Assembly: GCA_000828835.1 (NCBI GenBank)
Contig: AP014633.1
Span: forward strand, 2,294,001 to 2,358,000
Direction: 5' to 3'
Length of the DNA stretch: 64,000 nucleotides
Source of the DNA: Thioploca ingrica
GTDB lineage: Bacteria; Pseudomonadota; Gammaproteobacteria; Beggiatoales; Beggiatoaceae
Part shown: piece after piece, positions 17,086 to 24,757 of the stretch
Layout of the letters: each line of letters begins with the position of its first letter
Position numbering within the stretch: the stretch's first letter is position 1
Program-made: the position numbers and the translations under genes
Notes under the pieces: generated by a model
Seen by the model: the letters and a program-made list of their open reading frames with translations, nothing else
The model's database searches: none
What the model was told of the DNA's origin: nothing

Positions 17086-19871
17086 CCGCAGCAGTTCCTC
17101 CAGAATTGGCTTTGTTAGCGCTATTTCGCTCAGAAGTTGCTCATCACACCGTGGTGTTAGAAGAAGGTTTAGCGGGATTAAAGCAGAATCCAAATGCGGT
17201 TAAGCCATTAGAACGGATGAAACAGGAAGTGCATGCCATTTGGGGCGGTGCGCGGATTGTGGAATTGGAGTCAATCGTTCATCTCGCGCAAGCCATGAAA
17301 GAGAGTTTGCTCGCGTTACAAATCCATAAAATTACTTTATCATCAGCACAGTTGGATTGTTTAACTCAAATCATTATTTTGTTTCACCAATTGGCGGAAA
17401 CAGCGGTTGAAGAAATAGTCACTTGGGTAAAGGGACATCAAGCCGAAATTGAGCGCCTGATTGTCACTATCAGCGGCTTAGTTGCGGAAACATTAACTCG
17501 CACTGAATTAGTTGAGCAACCCCAAAATTCGGTCGCCTTGTCAACTCAGGTAACCGACTCTGACAACCGCATCATTACTGATCCGGCTTTATTGGGGCTA
17601 TTTTTGAGTGAAGTAGAAGCCCATACGGTTATCTTAAATGAGGGCTTATTAGCGTTAGAAATAAATCCTAGTGCCACAGAGCAATTAGCTGCGCTAATGC
17701 GTTCCGCTCATTCTATCAAAGGCGCTGCTCGGGTAGTGGGATTAGAAATGGTGATTAAATTAGCCCATTTGATGGAAGATTGTTTTGTCGCTGCCCAACA
17801 GGGTAAGTTAACCTTTGTCTCTGAACACATCGATATTCTGTTACATAGTGTGGATAGGTTGACCACGATGGCTCAAGTAGTTAAGTCAGGCACTTACCAG
17901 GATTTAACTCAGTTGAGCCAAGAAAACGAATCATTAACAGTGGCACTTAATTCGATATTGACCGGATCCTTATCACCAATTCCTCTTCCAGTCACTCAAT
18001 CAATATCGGAGCTAATGATTCCTAAAATGCCGCCGCCCTCCTTAACTCCTGCGGTAGAATCGATTTCCCAGTCAGCGGTACTCGTTAATGGAAATACGGA
18101 ATTCAACTCCCCGGCGGTTAGAAGAAAAGCCTTGGCGAATACTGACCGGACGGTAAAAGTAACCGCAACTAAAATAGAACGGCTGATGGGATTAGCCGGA
18201 GAAATTGTCGTCAGTACCCGTTGGTTGTCGCCTTTCTCTGAGTCCTTATTAGCCTTAAAAAAAAGCCATATCGAATTAGCACGTATCTTAGAGAAGCTAC
18301 AAGAAACCTCGGAACATGAGCAAACTTTTTTCAAATGGGTAAAAAAAGCGCAGGCTAAAACCAAAGAATGTAAGTTATTTCTGGCAGAAAAATTAAACCA
18401 GTTGGATATTTTTACTAGTCATACCACCACCCATTCGGATCATCTTTATCATGAAATGATTGGTGTTAGAATGCGTCCCTTTGCAGATAGCATTCAAGGT
18501 TACCCGCGGATGGTTAGGGATTTAGCGAGGGAATTGGGTAAAAAAGTTCATTTTGAAATGATAGGTAAAACCACCGAAGTGGATCAAGACATTCAAGAAA
18601 AATTAGAAGCACCGCTTAATCATTTACTCCGCAATGCCCTTGACCATGGCATTGAATTTCCTGAAGAACGCCTGGCAATCGGTAAAGCCGAAACCGGTTA
18701 CCTACGTCTCGAAATTGGACATCGTTCGGGGATGTTAATGATCACCGTGGCAGATGATGGGCGTGGGCTCGATTTAGCACGCTTACGCCAAAAAATTGCC
18801 CAAAAAAAATTAGCCAGTGTGGAAATGATCAAGCAACTCACGGAAACTGAATTAATAAATTTTCTGTTTCTACCGGGCTTTTCTACCATGGAACAGGTGA
18901 CAGAAATTTCTGGACGGGGTGTCGGTTTAGACGTGGTACATAACATGGTGCATGAAGTCGGTGGCGTGGTTCGTGCAGTATCTACCCCCGGTAAAGGCAT
19001 GAGTTTTCAGCTTGAGCTACCGATCACGCTATCCGTGGTTCGCACTTTTTTAGTCACTATTGCTGGCGAGCCCTTTGCATTTCCTTTAGCGCGGATCGAA
19101 CGTTGCCTAAAATTGCCTAAAGCTAACATTGAGCGAGTGGAAGATCGTCAATACTTTCGTTTTGGTAATACTAACATTGCTTTAATCGACATTCATGATG
19201 TATTGGATAAAATCCAACCCACTTATCAACAAAATGAATTAGCGGTGGTCGTTATCAGCGACCGGTTAAATGCGTATGGTTTAGTCGTTGATAAATTCTT
19301 AGGTGAATGTGATCTCGTCGTCCGTCCCTTGGATCCGCGTCTGGGTAAAGTCGCTAACATGAGTGCCGCTGCCATTATGCTCGATGGTTCACCGGTCCTG
19401 ATTTTTGATATTGATGATTTAGTCCGTTCTATTGATAATTTATTGATTGGCAAACGGTTACGTAAATTGGATGAATTATCTGAGCCAAGCCCAAGTAGAC
19501 GCAAACGGGTTTTAGTCGTGGATGACTCGATTACCGTTCGAGAAATGGAGCGCAAAATTCTTGAAAATCAAGGCTATGAAGTTGAAGTCGCCGTGGATGG
19601 AATCGAAGGGTGGAATGCCATCCGCATTGAGCATTTTGATTTATTGGTCTCTGATGTGGATATGCCGCGAATGAATGGCATTGATTTAATTAGTCGCATT
19701 AGACAACACGAAGAATTAAAATCACTTCCCATTATTATTATTTCGTATAAAGATTCCAAAGAACATCGACTCCAAGGATTAGAAGCGGGTGCCAACTATT
19801 ATTTAACTAAAAGTAGCTTTGAAGATAATTCTTTTATAGAGGCGATCGTTGATCTCATCGGTGAGGCTTGA
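17082..19871 (+). CDS. CheA hybrid histidine kinase with C-terminal receiver, WspE-like
   Basis: 929 residues. Two N-terminal Hpt-type domains: the first has HAIWGGARIVEL (His51, with the usual Lys of H-x-x-K-G replaced by Trp), the second the canonical HSIKGAARVVGL (His210). Then the dimerisation domain (TATKIERLMGLAGEIVVSTRW), HATPase (HLLRNALDHGIEFPEERL, DDGRGLD, GRGVGLDVV), CheW-like P5 domain, and a receiver from ~805 (RVLVVDDSITVREMERKIL; acceptor Asp in LLVSDVDMP). CheA-REC fusion is the WspE architecture. The doubled Hpt is unusual for WspE. ATGA overlap with the upstream cheW, 6 bases to cheB. Should phosphorylate the response regulator at 20966. Confidence 0.93.
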   Translation: MTAAVPPELALLALFRSEVAHHTVVLEEGLAGLKQNPNAVKPLERMKQEVHAIWGGARIVELESIVHLAQAMKESLLALQIHKITLSSAQLDCLTQIIILFHQLAETAVEEIVTWVKGHQAEIERLIVTISGLVAETLTRTELVEQPQNSVALSTQVTDSDNRIITDPALLGLFLSEVEAHTVILNEGLLALEINPSATEQLAALMRSAHSIKGAARVVGLEMVIKLAHLMEDCFVAAQQGKLTFVSEHIDILLHSVDRLTTMAQVVKSGTYQDLTQLSQENESLTVALNSILTGSLSPIPLPVTQSISELMIPKMPPPSLTPAVESISQSAVLVNGNTEFNSPAVRRKALANTDRTVKVTATKIERLMGLAGEIVVSTRWLSPFSESLLALKKSHIELARILEKLQETSEHEQTFFKWVKKAQAKTKECKLFLAEKLNQLDIFTSHTTTHSDHLYHEMIGVRMRPFADSIQGYPRMVRDLARELGKKVHFEMIGKTTEVDQDIQEKLEAPLNHLLRNALDHGIEFPEERLAIGKAETGYLRLEIGHRSGMLMITVADDGRGLDLARLRQKIAQKKLASVEMIKQLTETELINFLFLPGFSTMEQVTEISGRGVGLDVVHNMVHEVGGVVRAVSTPGKGMSFQLELPITLSVVRTFLVTIAGEPFAFPLARIERCLKLPKANIERVEDRQYFRFGNTNIALIDIHDVLDKIQPTYQQNELAVVVISDRLNAYGLVVDKFLGECDLVVRPLDPRLGKVANMSAAAIMLDGSPVLIFDIDDLVRSIDNLLIGKRLRKLDELSEPSPSRRKRVLVVDDSITVREMERKILENQGYEVEVAVDGIEGWNAIRIEHFDLLVSDVDMPRMNGIDLISRIRQHEELKSLPIIIISYKDSKEHRLQGLEAGANYYLTKSSFEDNSFIEAIVDLIGEA

Positions 19872-19877
19872 GCAAAT

Positions 19878-20966
19878 ATGCGAATTGGAATAGTCAATCA
19901 CTTAGTGGCGGAAAGTTTACAGCAAATTCTTACCCAAGAATCCAGTTATAAAATTGCCTGGATTGCACGCGATGGTGCCCAAGCCGTTGCCCAGTGTATA
20001 AAAAATACTCCCGATTTAGTGTTAATGGAACTGAATATGCCGGTCATGAACGGGGTTGAAGCCACTCGTTGTATTATGAAAGAATCGCCCTGTCCCATTT
20101 TGATCGTGACCACGACGGTCGATAAGAATACGGCTCAGGTATTTGAAGCGATGGGCTATGGCGCTTTAGATGCCGTCGATACCCCGCTGATAGGGAATGA
20201 TAGTCACGCGCAGAGTAGCCGGGAGATTTTTTTAAAGAAAATCAAAGTGATTGCTAAATTGCATACCTTCTCGGGGTTACCTCATTTAAAACGCCCATCG
20301 CCATTGATCAGTCCAGTACGCCAAGCACCGCTTACTCAGTCGGTTGCGCCTCATTTAATCGCTATCGGTTCTTCTACCGGGGGACCAAAAGCTTTAGCAG
20401 AATTATTAGCTAATTTACCTAACACCTTACCAGCGACCCTAGTTATTATTCAACATGTCAATCAAGAATTTTCAGTCAGTTTAGCGGCTTGGTTAAATGC
20501 TCATTCCGCTTTGCCAGTACAGTTAGCCTTAAGCCATCAACGACCGCAAATCGGCACGGTCTACCTAGCCAGTAGCAATGATCATTTAATTTTAACTAAG
20601 CAACTCACTTTTGCTTATACACCCGAACCACACAGTATCCCTTACCGTCCCTCAGTAAACGTTTTCTTTCAAAGTGTTGCTAAACATTGGCCTCAAAAAA
20701 GTGTGGCGGTGTTACTGACTGGAATGGGGCGAGATGGCGCTGAAGGCTTAGCCTTATTGCGAACAGCGGGTTGGTACACGATTGCGCAAGATGAAGCCAC
20801 TAGCGTCATTTACGGTATGCCTAAAGCCGCTAAAGAGCGAGGTGCCGCTACAGACATTTTACCACTGAGTGAAATCAGTAAAGCGATTATTCATTTTTTG
20901 CAGTGCAATGGTCTTGATATGGCTAACCAGTTAAAGCTTACCCAATTAATTGATTCTTCTTCATAA
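19878..20966 (+). CDS. CheB methylesterase with degenerate receiver, WspF-like
   Basis: 362 residues. The C-terminal methylesterase domain is intact: AIGSSTGGPKALAELL (Ser nucleophile), IIQHVNQEFS (His) and TGMGRDGAEGL (Asp). The receiver begins MRIGIVNHLVAESLQQIL and continues WIARDGAQAVAQC, clearly WspF-like, but the acceptor Asp is Glu (DLVLMELNMPVMNG, Glu51, codon gaa) and one acidic-pocket Asp is His8 (family: MRIGIVND). Phosphorylation by WspE therefore looks impossible in the usual way, and Asp-to-Glu can mimic the phosphorylated state, so constitutive demethylation is a reasonable inference. Its stop overlaps the next start by one base. Confidence 0.92.
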   Translation: MRIGIVNHLVAESLQQILTQESSYKIAWIARDGAQAVAQCIKNTPDLVLMELNMPVMNGVEATRCIMKESPCPILIVTTTVDKNTAQVFEAMGYGALDAVDTPLIGNDSHAQSSREIFLKKIKVIAKLHTFSGLPHLKRPSPLISPVRQAPLTQSVAPHLIAIGSSTGGPKALAELLANLPNTLPATLVIIQHVNQEFSVSLAAWLNAHSALPVQLALSHQRPQIGTVYLASSNDHLILTKQLTFAYTPEPHSIPYRPSVNVFFQSVAKHWPQKSVAVLLTGMGRDGAEGLALLRTAGWYTIAQDEATSVIYGMPKAAKERGAATDILPLSEISKAIIHFLQCNGLDMANQLKLTQLIDSSS

Positions 20967-22483
20967 TGAACTTTGTTAGCGATAATGATAAATCGGTTAT
21001 CCCGACTGCAGCGGCTGCTTTGACTCCACATCGGATTACGGTGTTACTCGTTGATGATCAAACTATTATTGGCGAAGCAGTCCGCCGCTTATTAAGTACC
21101 GAACCGGATATTGATTTTCATTACTGTCGAGATCCCACCCAAGCGATTAAAATAGCGAATCAAATTTCACCGACCGTTATTCTGCAGGATTTAGTGATGC
21201 CAGAAATTGATGGCTTGACCTTAGTTCGTTATTTTCGCGCCAATCCCGCTACTCAGCAAGTCCCCCTGATTGTGCTATCGAGTAAAGAAGAAGCTAATAC
21301 CAAGGCGGAAGCATTTACCTTAGGTGCTAATGATTATCTCGTCAAATTACCCGACCGATTAGAACTGATTGCTCGAGTTCGCCATCATTCCAGAGGTTAT
21401 ATTAATCGATTAGAACGAGACGAAGCGCTAAAAGAATTAGCTAAAGCCAACCAATTTATTCGCCAAACTTTTGGTCGATATCTCTCTGATGATGTCGTTG
21501 CTACCATTTTGGAATCCCCGGCGGGAGCCGCATTAGGCGGTGAAAAGCGATATGTGACCATTATGATGACTGATCTGCGCGGATTTACCTCAACTTGTGA
21601 GCAGTTACCCGCAGAAGATGTCGTCACAATTCTGAATATTTACCTCGAAACCATGACTGAGATTATCTTGAAATATCAAGGTACGATCAATGAATTTATT
21701 GGCGATGCCATTGTCGTCGTGTTTGGTGCCCCCATTTTGCGTGATGACGATGCCCAACGAGCCGTTGCCTGTGCGTTAGAAATGCAAGTGGCTATGGCGA
21801 AAGTCAATAAGCAATGTCAAGTTCGCGGCTACCCCTGGGTAGAACAAGGTATTGGAATTAACACTGGCGAGGTTATCGTGGGTAATATCGGCTCCAAAAA
21901 ACGCACGAAATATGATGTAATTGGACATAATGTTAACCTCACTTCTCGCATTGAATCCTATACCGTTGGCGGGCAAATTTTTATTTCGCAAAGTACCGTA
22001 ACCGCCTGTGGTCCGATTGTACGAATCACTAATCAAATGGAAGTGATGCCCAAAGGCATAAAAAAACCCATTATCATCTATGAAATCAGTGGCATTGAGG
22101 GTCAATTCAATTTGTTTTTACCCGAGCAGGAAGTGGTTCAATGGGTAGAATTATCCACACCATTACCGGTAAAGCTGACCATCTTGTCTGGAAAACACGC
22201 CAGTGAGGAAGCCTACCTAGGTAATCTGCTGCGATTGAATCATAAAGGCGCGGAAATACAAGCTAATATGAGCGGTGAAAAATTACTTAACCTCAAAATA
22301 GCGCTATTTGATGAAACCGGACAGGAAATTACCACCGATCTCTATGCGAAGATTACGCACACTTTTGAACACCAGCCCACCCTGTTTCAAGTCCATTTTA
22401 CGGCGATTCCCGCTGAAGCTAAAGCTTTTTTCGACAAAAGCTTAGCTCCCTCCGCTTTATATCAACTTAACCTGATTTATTAA
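20966..22483 (+). CDS. WspR-type receiver fused to a class III nucleotide cyclase
   Basis: 505 residues. Receiver (~25-140) with VLLVDDQTIIGEAVRRLL, EPDIDFHYCRDPTQA and VILQDLVMPEIDG (Asp75), and GANDYLVKLPDRLELIARVRHHS: this is the WspR receiver pattern. A helical linker (LKELAKANQFIRQTFGRYLSDDV) leads to a class III cyclase domain (~193-350), not GGDEF. Metal Asp203 (MTDLRGFT) and Asp247 (FIGDAIVVVFG) are present, as are Asn324 and Arg328 (VNLTSR). The purine-specifying Lys position carries Glu243, while Asp317 is kept, so cAMP versus cGMP is open. The C-terminal ~105 residues form a beta-rich domain, possibly PilZ-like. Last gene of the operon, the apparent output. Confidence 0.92.
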   Translation: MNFVSDNDKSVIPTAAAALTPHRITVLLVDDQTIIGEAVRRLLSTEPDIDFHYCRDPTQAIKIANQISPTVILQDLVMPEIDGLTLVRYFRANPATQQVPLIVLSSKEEANTKAEAFTLGANDYLVKLPDRLELIARVRHHSRGYINRLERDEALKELAKANQFIRQTFGRYLSDDVVATILESPAGAALGGEKRYVTIMMTDLRGFTSTCEQLPAEDVVTILNIYLETMTEIILKYQGTINEFIGDAIVVVFGAPILRDDDAQRAVACALEMQVAMAKVNKQCQVRGYPWVEQGIGINTGEVIVGNIGSKKRTKYDVIGHNVNLTSRIESYTVGGQIFISQSTVTACGPIVRITNQMEVMPKGIKKPIIIYEISGIEGQFNLFLPEQEVVQWVELSTPLPVKLTILSGKHASEEAYLGNLLRLNHKGAEIQANMSGEKLLNLKIALFDETGQEITTDLYAKITHTFEHQPTLFQVHFTAIPAEAKAFFDKSLAPSALYQLNLIY

Positions 22484-22504
22484 TCAGTTATCAGTTATCA
22501 AGAT

Positions 22505-22574
22505 GTAGGTCGGACAAAGTCCGACCAACCGCTAAAAAGATTGGGTCGGACACGCTTCGCTTTGTCCGACCTAC
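22505..22574. repeat. GTAG-headed REP palindrome pair
   Basis: GTAGGTCGGACAAAGTCCGA forms a hairpin at 22505-22526. An inverted copy ends GTCCGACCTAC at 22574, with its own internal GGTCGGAC/GTCCGACC stem (22543-22570). Two facing copies form a BIME-like unit just after the cyclase stop, where they may also limit transcript read-through. Confidence 0.75.
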
Positions 22575-22657
22575 CTGAATTTTTAGCCTCACAGTTGCTT
22601 AAGAGCCACAGTGTGTAAGGTAAGTTGGGTAATACTAAATTACATTCAAGAATAAAT

Positions 22658-22682
22658 GTAGGTCGGTAAGCCGTTGCCGACC
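22658..22682 (+). repeat. GTAG-headed REP palindrome
   Basis: GTAGGTCGG, a short loop and CCGACC make a small hairpin of the same family as the pair at 22505-22574, with a different loop. Confidence 0.6.
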
Positions 22683-22733
22683 AGCGTGGCTACTCAATGG
22701 CTCTCTTCTTAAAGGCAAGTTAGTATTAAAAAG

Positions 22734-23933
22734 TCAATTGCGAGGCAGATTGTCTATAACCCAAGGTCGTAAAGCATCGGCAATTAAGGCGTGTGTTAGT
22801 GAAGTGGGGTGACCGTCATCGGCAATCACCACCTGTGAATGAAACGGCTGATACTGTTTGACTATCTGAGTCATAGTTGGCAGCAGTGACAAAAAGGGTA
22901 ATTGTCTTCCCTTAGCCCACGAGGAGACATGTTCATCTAACATCCGAGCATGTTCACTATAAGCGGGGTTGAGACCCGGTTCTTGTCCGGTAATAGAAAT
23001 ATTCGCTATCATGACAGTAACACCCTGTTGACGACAAGTATCCACCACATAATCCAAATAAGCTTGACTCATTCTCCATTGTTTATCAAATACTATCGGG
23101 GCAACCAGATGTTTCGGTCGTATTTTTAAAGCATTCAATTGAGTTTGTTGTTCCTCAAATACTTGGATAGCCTGTTGTTCTGCTGGGGTATAAACATTTG
23201 CCTGGTTTTGGGCAATGATTTTTTCCGCCGCTGAATGAACCCAGTGACGCCAGCCGCGATGAAGTAAGGTATAAAGTCGCCATTGCGTAAAAAAGTTTTG
23301 AGTAGTGGTTTTCATCAACAACGCGGTTTCATCATCCAAAACCGGGAGCGTAAAGAACACGGATTCACTGGCTCGATCATCTGCAAGATCATTTTCAAAA
23401 ATGACTATCAGTATCGCATCGGGTTGCACCGCTAAATAACGTTTCAAATTAACCGCATAATAAAGCGGGCTAGCGCCTTGCACGCCCATATTTATTACTT
23501 CCCACTGATGAGGTCGAAGATTTTCACCTAGTACAGAAGAGAATGTTTTGTTAAATGGATTACCATGTCCTTCAGTGATAGAGTCACCTATCGTAATCAA
23601 TCGTTTTAAGCCCGTTTCCGGTTTAGGCGGAATTTCTGGACCGCGAAAGCCCAAACGATTAATTTCATAACTCACTTGATAAGTAGAACGGGCTTGTATG
23701 TATTTTGAATGCGGAATGTGGAAGTAAAGATAGGGGCGCATTCTGACGATGTAAGGATTGGGTTGATAAGGATCGATTGTGCTCAGCGGCGGTGGTTGCG
23801 GAATACCTTGAGGAATAACCCCAACCCGTGCGATTAATTCACCTATAAATAATAAAAATATCAAGGTTATAAGGGACATCAACAGGTGAAATAACAGTTG
23901 CCGCTGATTGGAAGGAGATGGGGTTATCGCCAT
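22734..23933 (-). CDS. Membrane-anchored SGNH/GDSL hydrolase-like protein
   Basis: 399 residues. An N-terminal membrane anchor (LLFHLLMSLITLIFLLFIGELIARVGV) places the rest in the periplasm. Catalytic block I is LITIGDSITEGHGNPF (Ser in G-D-S); the block with Gly is VINMGVQGASPLYYAVNL; the Asn-containing block is ILIVIFENDLADDR; the C-terminal Asp/His pair fits ADDGHPTSLTHALIADAL. Proteins of this build act on O-acyl groups of surface polysaccharides or lipids, but no substrate can be assigned. A second protein of the same type lies at 31646-32746, separated by secreted proteins and a glycosyltransferase, which suggests a shared envelope role. Confidence 0.82.
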   Translation of the reverse strand: MAITPSPSNQRQLLFHLLMSLITLIFLLFIGELIARVGVIPQGIPQPPPLSTIDPYQPNPYIVRMRPYLYFHIPHSKYIQARSTYQVSYEINRLGFRGPEIPPKPETGLKRLITIGDSITEGHGNPFNKTFSSVLGENLRPHQWEVINMGVQGASPLYYAVNLKRYLAVQPDAILIVIFENDLADDRASESVFFTLPVLDDETALLMKTTTQNFFTQWRLYTLLHRGWRHWVHSAAEKIIAQNQANVYTPAEQQAIQVFEEQQTQLNALKIRPKHLVAPIVFDKQWRMSQAYLDYVVDTCRQQGVTVMIANISITGQEPGLNPAYSEHARMLDEHVSSWAKGRQLPFLSLLPTMTQIVKQYQPFHSQVVIADDGHPTSLTHALIADALRPWVIDNLPRN

Positions 23934-23955
23934 ATCTGTTAAAATATAATTCTAC

Positions 23956-24693
23956 TTATTTACGTCGAGACAATAGTTTATTTAAACCTAATCGGGCTGT
24001 CAGAGAAGCCGGTAAAGGTTGGCGCTTCTTTTGTGCCCAGCCAATTCGACCCTCATGGGTTAAGTGAAAATTCTCAAAATCGGGGTGTTGTTGAACAGCT
24101 AATTCATAAACCATTTTCATTTGAAAAGTATCCAATTCTCTATCGGTATAATGACCATGCGTCTCTCGCCAACTGGGCATAATCCGAAAATAATAATTGA
24201 TGTCATCAATCGCTATCCAACCACCGGGTTTCAACAATCTAGCCACCAGGAAAAAGGCTAACGCATCCGGTTCCCATTCATGAGCACCATCCAATAAACA
24301 AAAATCAAATAAAGGCTGACATACACCATCATGGGTTTGCTGACGAATTAATTCGGGGAGATACCAATTGTAACCGAGTTCATCAACGACCACTTCAATA
24401 CTATCTTCACTCAGTCCGACCTGTTGCATTAATACTTTGACATTGACGGGTTGATGTAAATATTTATCGACGGTAATGACACGACCACCATTCAAAGTCT
24501 CAACTGCTGCGCCCATTACGCAAGAGGTTGCTCCAAAACCGGTACCTAATTCAATGCAGCGACGCAGTCTATTATCCACGATAAAGTGATAAATAGAGTG
24601 CATAGCTGCTTGGGGAAGCAGAAAAAGAGTACCTTGCCAATCAGTCGGTGGAACAAAGCTATTGAGAGAAGTGAATACTTTTTCTACTAACAT
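23956..24693 (-). CDS. Class I SAM-dependent methyltransferase
   Basis: 245 residues. Rossmann-type methyltransferase: motif I region CIELGTGFGATSCVMG (E-x-G-x-G-x-G), the acidic residue of strand 2 in GRVITVDKYLHQP, and PLFDFCLLDGAHEWEPDALAFFLVARLLKPGGWIAIDD, which matches the family seen in polysaccharide-associated methyltransferases (L-D-G-x-H; motif with L-K-P-G-G). Cytoplasmic. It lies 22 bases upstream of the SGNH gene on the same strand, so they probably form an operon together modifying an envelope glycan or lipid; the acceptor is unknown. Confidence 0.83.
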   Translation of the reverse strand: MLVEKVFTSLNSFVPPTDWQGTLFLLPQAAMHSIYHFIVDNRLRRCIELGTGFGATSCVMGAAVETLNGGRVITVDKYLHQPVNVKVLMQQVGLSEDSIEVVVDELGYNWYLPELIRQQTHDGVCQPLFDFCLLDGAHEWEPDALAFFLVARLLKPGGWIAIDDINYYFRIMPSWRETHGHYTDRELDTFQMKMVYELAVQQHPDFENFHLTHEGRIGWAQKKRQPLPASLTARLGLNKLLSRRK

Positions 24694-24708
24694 TCTTTTA
24701 ATCCAGTA

Positions 24709-24744
24709 ACAAACAAATAAGCGAGAAACGATGATCTCTCGCTT
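24709..24744 (-). terminator. Rho-independent terminator
   Basis: On the minus strand AAGCGAGA, a nine- to ten-base loop and TCTCGCTT are followed by ATTTGTTTGTT. It lies directly downstream of the gene at 24758-26905 and separates it from the methyltransferase gene. Confidence 0.7.
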
Positions 24745-24757
24745 AAATTTAAGTAAA

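Noticed and set aside
19226..19555. 109-codon minus-strand frame inside cheA
   Set aside because: Antisense shadow of the P5/receiver coding region; Ser/Thr-rich composition is typical of such shadows.
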